Origin: Amorphophallus konjac
Lineage: Eukaryota > Streptophyta > Magnoliopsida > Alismatales > Araceae
Direction of reading: 5' to 3'
Assembly: GCA_022559845.1 (NCBI GenBank)
Contig: CM040118.1
Coordinates: forward strand, 446,956,053 to 447,020,052
Length of the DNA: 64,000 nucleotides
The notes under the pieces were generated by a model that saw only the letters and a program-made list of their open reading frames with translations, did no database searches and had not been told where the DNA came from. Below are positions 1-9,335 of this stretch, piece by piece (the stretch's first letter is position 1; the number at the start of each line of letters is the position of its first letter). Both the position numbers and the translations under genes were made by a program.

Positions 1-1992
1 TAAGCAAATGAATGCCAAGAGGTTCGGACCATTACCTCCACGCACCCGGCGTGGCGAAGACAACCTCGGCCAAATTACGGATCCCCGGTTAAACAACTTT
101 ACAACAGTACAATGATTTGACCCACTCCACGCAGGGAGGTAAAAGGTCACATGTGGCGCCCGGGAATCACGCAACTCGGGTTGACGGGCAGCATCTTGAT
201 GTCGCCCGGCGGTGCCGAACTCCGCGTTTTCGTGCTTTCCGAACGGCGGGTTCTGCGGGCCCGCGGGGCCCACGGACGGCGCTGTCCTCCGGATCTGTGG
301 GGGTGGGACCCACTATGATTGGGACCCCTGGTGGCGCGCCTCCACGGACGGCGGTCGGCCGGGAACACCGATCGGGGGTCGATCGGCCCCGATTCCCAAT
401 TGTTGAACTAGCTGCCCACGGATTTTGATTTCTATTTTCCGGCGCGCGCTCCGGCGAAAACGGCCACTGTGATCAATCCCGACGTCGGATCGGGACGCAT
501 GAGCTATCGTTGGAAAGCTCTCTTCAAATGCATCGATCTAGACCCAGAGAGATTTACTGGATCGGGTCGGATCAGAACTTCAATGAATTTACAAGCCCTT
601 GTTGTAAAGTAACTGAAACCTCAGATTTGTAGGGTACTTGCCTGAGAACCACCGTTGACCGCCTAGTAAACCTCCGATTCAGCTCTTGAGATCTTCTTCA
701 AAGTTGTAGGGGATCAAACCACAAAACTGGGACTATTTTTGGAATTTGATTTGGAGCTGGTGATGATTTACTATGATGTTTGGGGTGACTGGTGGTCGGA
801 TCTGGGAACAGGGGGACAGAACTGTAGCTGGGACTGAGAATAATTTTGAGAAAATATGAAATGGACGAACCAAAAATTGAGAAAAATTGTGGACGAAGGG
901 GTGGATGGGTGGAACCTCCAGTAAAATTGGGCAAACCAAAATAAATCAAAAAGTGGACCTAAGACATGAAACTCAGGGCGGATGGGAACCTAGATAGAAC
1001 TTTGGCAGAACCGAAGTGGAAGAATGGATAAAAATCTAAAATTATGAAACGGGATCTGAATGACAAACCAAAATTTGTGGATAGTTCTTGACACCTCTAG
1101 AACATCCAGTAAAATTCCCAGGTTGATCTGAGCTCGTGGTTGATGGCTGAATTTCGTGGAAGCTGCTGTGGTACTGCGCAGGCAGAACTTCGTTGATGGC
1201 GGTGGCGGTGCGGTGGCGGCTCGTGGCGGCGGCGGTGGCGACCGGAACTGATAGGGTGGAGTCTCACCACCAAGAAGCAACCTTCACAGCTGCAAGGGGA
1301 GAGGGAGGGGCGCACCAAGCTGGAGCTCCAAGGTTTTTTCTTCCAAATGAATACATTAATTCTACTAAAATGGAAAATACAAGCTTAAATAGGTTACATC
1401 TCACATCCATCCACAACCATTGGATCTAGGGGATGGGAATGGAGGGTTGGGATGGAGTGTGACACACACACACACAAAAACAATAAAAAAAACAAAGGGG
1501 GGGGGGCGGCCCTTGGACCAAGGAGAGAGGGTGGACTAGTTGGTGGGGGTAGGTGGCCTCCCATGTGGACTTTTCTAGTCCATTGTCCCCCATGTGTCCA
1601 ATTCCCATTCAAACTTCTAGATGCTCCCATGTGGCATGTTGACTGACCCCACGTGGGACCCTAGGCTGAGGTGGCCCAATGGGGTGGGGCATGTGGGGCC
1701 CGTGGGGCCCACGGGGTCCGAATTGCACATATTACAATCAAACTTACATACCGAATAAAATGAAACACACACACATTACACATAAATAAAAATCCCCAAA
1801 AAATATGATAAATGCTATGACTCAGTGGGGAACCTCCAGACTGTCTCCGAGCCATAGGGATGCTGAGGTGGCTCGAGTCGTGCTCCTCGTGCGGTACCGG
1901 TGGCTCGTCGGCTCGTGTCTCGCATGCGCTCGGGTGTCCGCACCAGCTGTTCTCTACACAAAATTTCCTGAAATCTCATGGCCATTTGTTTG
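1..1992. other. Unassigned non-coding block, possible old LTR piece
   Basis: No reading frame here resembles a protein. The left 650 bases are GC-rich with runs such as GGGCCC; the middle carries a short CA repeat near 1462-1476 and a G run near 1498-1507. The base composition changes abruptly to AT-rich near 1990, where the 3' domain of element F starts. The mixture looks like an LTR or other insert inside F, but I find neither TG...CA ends, nor a primer site, nor a target duplication, so the identity is left open. Confidence 0.3.
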
Positions 1993-3941
1993 ATGCATTC
2001 TTGATCATTTCTGCTACAAGCATGAAACTCTAATGTTTTCAATTACAATGCATGCTTCTTAATGCTTCTATTAATTGGCTGCTGTTGAATTTGTTAACCT
2101 GAAGCCTAGAAAGATTTCAATTTGTGTACCCTTATCAAAAATCTGAAATCATCTGAAAAGAAGAATTTTTTATTATACAGGTTTAAGAATGTCTGATGAA
2201 TCAAATTTGTTTAAGTCTAATGTATTCATTAAGTTTGAATATGAAAGACTTGAAAATATCTGAATCACTCTTTTAATAAATCTTAACCGACTGTCTCATG
2301 TAATTTCAAGCAAGACCTTCTGAAATCTAAAAATTTGAAAATTATGGCTTGTTTTGGTTGAGATACATGTAGCAAGTATTATTCTTAAACATTTGAGTAT
2401 TCTGAGAAATGTCTAAAAAAATTGAAAATGTTTAAAAGAAAATTATGGTCAGAGCAATGACTTTGGTCACCGAGAAACCTGTCCAAAGGACTGTGTCATG
2501 AAGTGCCTTAGTTAACTATGCTGAAAAACTTGTGAAAATTATGTGAAATTTTTGATAGAGCAATGGCATGGTTGTGTTGAGTAACTGGGGATTTTTGTCT
2601 CTAACCAAGGTGTCTCCTCACATAAAAAGACACTTCTATTGCTAACTATGTTCTCTTATAGAGAAGCAATACGGTTATCACACTGAGTAACTTGGTCACT
2701 TCACCTAAGACGTGTTGTGCCTCACGTTAAAAGGTGTTGATTTAACCAAAATTGCTCATTGAAAAAATAAGTTAATGAACAAAAGAAAATTCTGAAAAAA
2801 AAATTAGTGTATCAGAAAATTTCTGTAATCAAGGATAAGTTCAGATACATTCTTGAGTGTTTGATCTCAATACTTTGTGTAACTCCTAAAGGAGTCATTA
2901 AAATTGAATGAGTAAGATTGAAGGAGGTTAAACAAGAATGTCATATGAGTGATTGGTTCATTTTTTTTTAAAATTTGATTTCAGATATGAGTATTGAATT
3001 TTATTGACAAACTTTGTATACATCATGCTTAAACCATGCTAGTAAATTAAGACTCATTCATAAGATTTTATAATAGAAGAGTCTAAAATTATAACTTGGA
3101 TTTTTGAATTGGTATCTTATTGAAAATCCTCTAGTCTTTTATGTTCATTGGAAATTCAGCCAAAATTTCTCCACTCAGATCATGCTCACTGTCATTGATC
3201 ATATCTTTATTCAGACTCTGCTCACTGTTCTTGATGCTCCTTGGTCATGACCTGAACTTTTCTAAGAATGCTCCTATAATTTTGTTGATATCATCCTTGA
3301 TCTTAACAATTGTCATCAGATTTAACTATGTATGTTTGCTGATGTTATTCCACTCCAATTCCTCTGTTGTGTCTACGGGGGAAGATTATCTCATCAGCAT
3401 CATTCTGACATTGATTACTGCATGCTTTGCTTGATAATCCTTGTGGATATACATGTGATTCTTCCTGAAATTTTTCTTTTCATACCATTCACCTCACTTC
3501 TTAGGGAGTCAGGCTGCATATCTCACACTTTTGATTAGTCTGCTTTCAAGGGCTCCATTTTTCTCAAAGGGGGAGAATGTGTAAATAGTGTTGTCTTTTT
3601 CAAAGGGGGAGGATAGATTCAGGATCAATTTTACTGGTATCCACAAGGGGAGAATTGTATTGCTTGGCTTTTATTTTCAAACTACTGCTTGCCTTTTCTT
3701 TTTGATCTTTTCTTTTTGATGAAGTCAAAGGGGGGGAGTAGTTTGAGTCATATCAGTCAAAGGGTATCAGTCAAAGTGTGTGCATCATGCATGTCAGCAT
3801 TCCATAGTGTTTGTCAAATGATTGTTATTAGCATGCATGTTTGATGTTTGATTGTTTTTAACTCATATGACTCATAGTGTTCTTATGTATGACTCATATA
3901 GTGTTGCCTTTTAGGTTATGACTCATAGTGTTGCCATCATC
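1993..3941 (+). other. Untranslated 3' domain of element F
   Basis: No convincing coding sequence. It contains structured AGAGCAATG modules (about 2449-2520 and 2556-2645) shared with G and I. It also has at least four GGGGGAG-type purine tracts (near 3567, 3604, 3646 and 3725) before the terminal polypurine tract. The frames open at 3141-3434 and 3332-3538 are leucine/isoleucine-rich, have no homologous frame in G or I, and are taken as chance. Confidence 0.6.
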
Positions 3942-3955
3942 AAAAGGGGGGAGAT
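3942..3955 (+). other. Polypurine tract of element F
   Basis: A purine run (AAAAGGGGGGAGAT) directly before the LTR start TGTTGTATC. This is the expected plus-strand primer for reverse transcription, and it matches in form and position the tracts at 44524-44537 (G) and 58335-58348 (I, minus strand). Confidence 0.85.
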
Positions 3956-4165
3956 TGTTGTATCACTATGGTTTTGATGATGTCCGACACTATGACTCAT
4001 CTGAGAATGATGTCATAAGTGTTGATTGCATTAATGGTTTTAATGACATCATATGTGTTTCTTTGGTTCCCTATGGTTTGATGATTTGATGCTTTGATGG
4101 GTTGATGATTTGATTTTGATGATTCAAACACTATGATTCATATATGCTTCACTGTGCATGTGTTT

Positions 4166-4925
4166 GGTCGATGCACATCTTACCTTAGTCATACTAAGGT
4201 CGATGAACATCTTACCTTAGTCATACTAAAGTCGATGCACATTGTACCTTGCGCAGAATGAAGGTCAATGCACATTTGCCTTATGCTATATAAGGTCGAT
4301 GCACATTTGCCTTATGCATAATAAGGTCGATGCTAGTATAGACCATTTCACACTAAGGTCGATGCTAGTATAGACCACATGCAGGACCAAGGTCGATGTA
4401 CATACAGTCTGTGCAGGACCAAGGTCGATGCACATTTTGCTTTTGTGCATGTAGAAGGTCAATGCTAGTTAGCCTTGCACAGAATGGAGGTCGATGCACA
4501 TTTTGCATTGTACATGCATAAAGTCGATGCAGATCACTGTTCATTGCATGAAGGTCGATGCACATAACTGTTCATAGCAAATGAAGGTTGATGTATATCT
4601 TGTTCACACCTTCATACAGGTCAGTGCACATTTTGCTGGTTTCCATATGTATGTCGGTGCACATTCCTGTTCACAGTTTAACAGGTCGGTGCACATTTTG
4701 TTGGTCTTCATATAGGTCTGTGCACATTCTATTAGACAGCATCCAAAGTCAGTGCACGTTTTGCATCATGCATATCAAGGTCTATGCACGTTGTCAAAAT
4801 GCATTGTAAGGTCAATGCACGTTTTTGTAGCATTGTCCATAAGGTCTGTGCATATGTTCTTGGTCTGTGCACATGCATAGACTAAGGTCTATGCACATAT
4901 CAATTCAGGTATGTGCATCTCCATG
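4166..4925 (+). repeat. Degenerate tandem array of about 32 bp units in U3 of F
   Basis: About 25 units, each starting AAGGTC and continuing GATGCACAT, AATGCACAT, GGTGCACAT or similar, spaced 31-34 bp. The first 13-15 bases of a unit are conserved and the rest drifts. The array lies upstream of the TATA box, so it belongs to the promoter part of the LTR. Short apparent peptides across it (for example the minus-strand frame 4365-4565) are read-through of the repeat, not genes. Confidence 0.85.
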
Positions 4926-5286
4926 TGCTGTAGCATGCATTCTTTATCTAATCTTAAGGTCTACCTAACTTGATACTCTGTTAAGCACCTATGATGACAT
5001 GGCTAATAATTGATCTTTATATTATCTTTGGCAGGAACTTAAATCTGTAAAGTTCTTAGGGAATTTGTTCAAACACTTAAAGTGCAGAATTCATCAAGAC
5101 TTAAAGAGAACATGTGTCTTAAAGAATCATTCATCCGGCACATGATCCAAGGCAACCTGGTCACCGAGAACCTTCTGCCACGTGGACAGCGCATTTTCAT
5201 CGTCCGACACGTGGACATCCAGCAGCACGTTCTTTCGACATTCTTTGGGCAGGAAACGTGTTTCCCACGCGCCAGCTCTCGTGAGG

Positions 5287-5296
5287 CTATATAAAG
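5287..5296 (+). promoter_or_regulatory. TATA box of the F LTR
   Basis: CTATATAAAG lies between the U3 repeat array and the purine-rich leader. The equivalent position holds CTATATAAA in both LTRs of G and a TATATATA run in I (minus strand). Confidence 0.7.
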
Positions 5297-5329
5297 ACGC
5301 TAGATCTTTCAGATCGTGGAATATGAAAT

Positions 5330-5770
5330 AGAAGAAGACACAGAAGAAGGGAGTTAGGAGAATCGGAGAGAAGAGCAAGGAAGAGAGAGAGAGATCAGAA
5401 GCAAGCAGAGAGAAGATGAGAAGACGAGAGAAGATTTCAGAGAGTAGCAGAGCAGAAAAAAGAGCTCGAGAGACAGAAGAAAGGAATTAGGAGAATCGGA
5501 GAGAAGAACGGAGAACCAGAAGAGAGAGAGCAAATCAGAGAGCGAGAGCAGCAGAGAAGAAAAGAAAACGAGAATCGGAGAGAAGAGCAAGGAAGAGAGA
5601 GAGAGAGATCAGAAGCAAGCAGAGAGAAGATGAGAAGCCAAGAGAAGAGTTCATGAGAGAGTTTTTGGAAGAAAAATAGAGTGTCGTAATTTCAGAAGGA
5701 ATCTTAGAGAAAGGAGAGTGTGAGTCAGAGAGAGAAAATAGATCGAGAGATAGTGAGGAAGAGAGTGCTT
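5330..5770 (+). repeat. GA-rich transcribed leader with direct duplication in F
   Basis: Almost pure GAGA/AGAAG sequence just downstream of the TATA box. A stretch of about 75 bp at 5360-5437 recurs nearly unchanged at 5570-5650. The LTRs of G (about 38725-38790) and I (complement at about 56690-56800) have a similar purine-rich stretch at the same place. Confidence 0.7.
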
Positions 5771-6501
5771 GAGAGAAGAGATTGAGAAGCAATCGAAGCC
5801 ATTCTTGAAGATCTGTTCTACTGGCCTTTGGATCAGATCCAAGCTAGACTTGCTCCTGCGAGAGCTACATTTCTGCGTTTCATTTACAGATTTCTGGTGC
5901 TGTGTTTCATCGTTGTTTTCATACTTTCTTTTATTGAAACTTCAAGCTGTTATCAGCAGAGCAAGCTGTGATGCTCAACGGGTGAGCTATGTGCCTCGGA
6001 CAGCAAGCTGTGATGCTCAGCGGGTCAGCAAGCTGTGATGCTCAGCGGTTCAAGCTGTTAGGCAGCAGGAAGCCTCACTCTGGTTTGAGTGGGGGATGGA
6101 CGTAGGTCTGCGGGCAGCTGACTGAACCATCTAAAACTCTTTGCGTCCTTGGTTTGATCACAATTCTGACTAACGGTAGATGTATGCTTAGGAACGCTAC
6201 ATCTGTTTGGTTTAGATTACGTTCAATTCACTGTGTGTTTCAGTTGTTTATGTTTTGATCCCTGCTGAGCGTTTTAGTGAGGTTGCTGAGTGTCCTAGCC
6301 AAGCATTCTAGTGAGAATAACACAAGAACATATGAACAAGTGTTTGAGTGTGAGTCTCATTAGAATATCAGTTTAACTGAGTATATCTAATTTTATTCTG
6401 CAAGATTTTATAAGTACAGTTTTAATTGGGCATTTTTAAAGGGGATTCATTCACCCCCCCCCCCTCTGAATCTCAGTTTGCACCATCTCATAGACTCAAC
6501 A

Positions 6502-6574
6502 ATCGACGTGACCTTGGCTTGCTGCCCGTCAACCTAAGCACACCACCCCTGGATTTGCATTGTAGCCTTTTACC
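6502..6574 (+). repeat. Fragment of the 5' LTR of element B (left of D)
   Basis: It matches the B 3' LTR at about 51212-51288 (shared stretches such as GGCTTGCTGCCCGTCA and TTGCATTGTAGCC). It is isolated between the end of F and the start of D. The last five bases, TTACC, are repeated at 35680-35684 on the far side of D. Confidence 0.9.
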
Positions 6575-8036
6575 TGTCACGTCCCGACGTGGAATATCGG
6601 AACGCGACAGTTATATACATTCAAAATAACAGAGCAATAACGGTATTAACGAACATAATTGCAATATAGAAGAATTAGCTTAAAGGAAAAACACCAACTT
6701 ATTTATAAACCGTAGGATAACAATGTTCAACATCCACCTTCTTACGTCATGACTCAATTTGGAAAATAAAGAGAAGATTACAACTCAAAATGGCCATTCT
6801 GAAATGACTACATATAACGACCCATAGCAAACTACATGACCACATAGATCACATCCTATGACATCAACAAGGTTCACGCCTAGCGGGATCCACTCCAGAT
6901 CTTTACTCTTGCCCATCCCCGTCCGTTTACGTTCCCTCATTGGAGCTACCTGAAAATGGGGAAAACTGGGTGAGCGAACGCTCAGTAGGTAATAGCAGGC
7001 AAAGTTTAAGTAGTTAACCAAATTAATTGACTGTCATGCATGCGAACTAAGAACGATAAAATAAGTTAACATAAGAATTGATGGAAACGAAAATAATTGA
7101 ATGAATTGAACATAGATATATCAATTTCCAGGAATTGGCCGATCAAGCACGCAAACAAGCAAGTCATATCGAGATAAATTCCATGTAGGAATCTAATAAA
7201 GTGTACAGAGAAACTGGATGAATGTCATAGACACACGCTAGTCATGCACTCGGTGCAATGCCTCACCATGCCATTACAACTCCCCGGGGCACTAGTACTT
7301 TTTGGGCGCTCCTCCCAGGACCAGACCGGGCCCTTATGATGCATTGGCATTGATTTGGTGGATCCAAGATCCCAAGTAATATCTAGACATTCATTGGAAT
7401 CGGCCAAGAATTCCAAGGTCAAGCTATGTAACTTAATTTCTAAGATCAAGAGAGATTTCAATAGTAGAATGGAAAGCCAAAAGATTTATGGCTTGTAAAG
7501 GTCAAGAACAAAATTAGGATTTATTATAACTTAAGCCCATCTTGGCTTAGCTTACCAGAACACACAAGAAACATGTGAAACAAACTTCTGGCTGAGTTGC
7601 GATCATACATGGGCCGCAACAAGACAAAAACGGTCTAACATGGACCGTTCCAAGCGATACTGGGCCAAAAGAACGAGACCCAGAGTCAGGAATTAAAACG
7701 GTCCTCGATGGGCCATTTACCAAAAGAAAATGGTCCACAGGGGGCCGCCAAGTACGAGAAAGTTCCTGGACCACAGCAAAGGTAAACGGTCTTTATTGGG
7801 CCGCCCCATCCAGAAATGGTCCTTGGACGGCCGCTTGGAAGATGAAAACGGTCCAATGACAACAGCAACTATTCTGGGCCCAGCAAGACTGAAGCAATCA
7901 ACATAATGGGCTCCCAGTCCGCCCAAGACATGATGGAACTGAACCAGGGTCCAGCCCACACCTCTCAGGTCGAGCCAGGGGCGATTTGGTCAACTTAGAC
8001 ATGGCTAGGTCGCTGGGAAACAAGGAATATGACCAG
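6575..8036 (-). repeat. Truncated 3' LTR of element D
   Basis: Collinear with 22181-23642 (the other D LTR) from TGTCACG onward. The match stops sharply after GACCAG at 8036, where integrase sequence of element A begins. The rest of the LTR and the polypurine tract are lost. It contains the AACGGTC/GGGCCG motif series near 7628-7860. Confidence 0.9.
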
Positions 8037-8945
8037 GATATAGTTTTGCCACTTGCCGAGTTTGCATATAATGACTCAATCAATAGGTCCACAGGCATGA
8101 GTCCTTTTGAGGTTGTCACAGGATATAGACCTAGGAAGCCAGTGGATCTAGTTCCCTTACCCATGCATGCTAGAGTGTCGCAGTCTGCAGAGTCGTTTGC
8201 TGAGCATGTTAGGGGTTTGCATGATGGTATTCGTCGCCATATAGAGACCAGCAACGCGCGATATAAAGAGTTGGTTGACGCTCATAGACACCCCCGCGAG
8301 TTCTAGGAGGGAGATTATGTCATGATCCGGGTCAGACAGGAACGATTTTCTTCTGGAGCCGTGAAGAAACTACAGGCTCGTGGTGCTGGCCCCTTTAGAG
8401 TTTTGAAGCGAGTTGGATCCAATGCATATGTTGTAGACTTGCCGGACGACTATGGTATCAGTTCCACATTCAATGTCTCGGACTTAGTCGCATATAGGGA
8501 CCCGGCAGTGATCCCTAGTGAGTTGTTCGGGCCTACTCCACCCCTTGTGAGTGAGCCCTCCCCTGAGAGTCCACTTCCAACCCTGTCACCTCAGCAGCGT
8601 GAGCGGATAGAGTCTATACTGGATGAGCAGGTGACCACCACTAGGAGTGGCGCGTATCACCGCTACTTGGTGCGTTGGAGGGGACGGCCCGCGTCCGATG
8701 ATGCATGGATCACCCGAGCAGAGCTGGAGAGGTTAGATCCAGACTTGCTAGAGCGGTACCAGAGCGACAGAGACCCTTACTCGACAGGGTCGAGTTCTTC
8801 CCACCCGGGTAGAATTGGTGAGGACATCCGAGCAAGAATACGGCTCGACTCAGAAAGCCGCCGGTACCGGACACGCAGCACGACTCGGTCGACACCGACC
8901 TCTTTGTGGCTGGGGGATAGTCTGGAGTCTCCACCGGAGCTTTGA
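8037..8945 (+). pseudogene. Integrase C-terminus and chromodomain of element A
   Basis: The 3' end of a gypsy pol gene. It shows the end of the integrase core (AEFAYNDS, then GMSPFEVVTGYRP), the GPF module (GAGPFRVLKRVGSNAYVV), and a chromodomain-like tail in which RYLVRWRGRP leads to a DDAWITRAELERLDPD stretch. Integrase inserts the cDNA, and the chromodomain is thought to direct it to particular chromatin. One in-frame TAG (8304-8306) interrupts the frame between the core and the GPF module; otherwise it is open to the stop near 8943-8945. The apparent start at 7986 is a chimera: its first codons are D LTR sequence. Confidence 0.85.
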
Positions 8946-9106
8946 CACTATAGTACGTATTTTTGTACATATTTATATTTTGTATGTATTAGTATTTTGT
9001 ACGTATTTGGTCATATTTGTATTTTGTATGTATTAGGTGTGTATTTGGCATGTATTTCGGATTGTATTTGGGTTTGTATCATTTTGGGATTTCAAATTTC
9101 ACATGG

Positions 9107-9335
9107 GTCCAGATTCAAATTCCAAGGAGGGAAGATGGTGCCCATAGATTTCAAATTTCAAATGAGGCAAACACAAATTCCAAGGAGCAATGATGGTGCC
9201 CATAGAATTTAAATTTCAAATGGGTTCAAATTCAAACTCCAAGGAGGGAAGATGGAGCCCATAGAATTTAAATTTCAAATGGGTTCAAATTCAAACTCCA
9301 AGAAGGGAAGGTGGAGCCCAAACTCTATATATTAT
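9107..9335 (+). repeat. Four-fold tandem repeat around the A polypurine tract
   Basis: A unit of about 58-59 bp containing CCAAGGAGGGAAGATGG and GCCCATAGAATTTAAATTTC is repeated about four times with small changes (starts near 9122, 9180, 9239 and 9298). Each copy contains a purine tract followed by TGG, which looks like a polypurine tract/LTR-start junction. The LTR start is therefore ambiguous. Confidence 0.75.

Larger units (their letters stand above)
1993..6501 (+). mobile_element. Element F: Sirevirus-like Ty1/copia, 3' end only
   Basis: The 3' part of a copia retrotransposon running left to right: an untranslated AT-rich 3' domain (1993-3941), a polypurine tract and a complete LTR. The gag-pol part and the 5' LTR lie left of the window. 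The assignment rests on the shared layout with G and I: repeated GGGGGAG tracts, an LTR start TGTTG, an LTR end CAACA and an identical order of LTR sub-regions. It is inserted in the 5' LTR of B, whose sequence resumes at 6502. The target duplication cannot be tested because the left end is missing. Confidence 0.8.
3956..6501 (+). repeat. 3' LTR of element F
   Basis: About 2.55 kb, from TGTTGTATC to ACTCAACA, so the ends carry the short inverted repeat TGTTG/CAACA. Inside, in order: a tandem array of a unit of about 32 bp (4166-4925), a TATA box (5287-5296), a purine-rich leader with an internal duplication (5330-5770), AGCTGT/CAGCGG repeats (5945-6060), the GGATGGACGTAGGT motif (near 6091-6106) and a C run near 6455. 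G and I have the same order. B sequence follows immediately. Confidence 0.85.

Noticed and set aside
1454..1510. CA repeat and G run as functional signals
   Set aside because: Ordinary microsatellite and homopolymer, with nothing around them to suggest function.
3141..3538. Possible env-like membrane protein in F
   Set aside because: Two short overlapping hydrophobic frames only. No signal peptide plus coiled-coil layout, and no counterpart in G or I.
4166..4925. CRISPR-like array of repeats spaced about 32 bp
   Set aside because: The repeats are degenerate, there are no constant spacers or cas genes, and the array lies in a plant LTR upstream of a TATA box.
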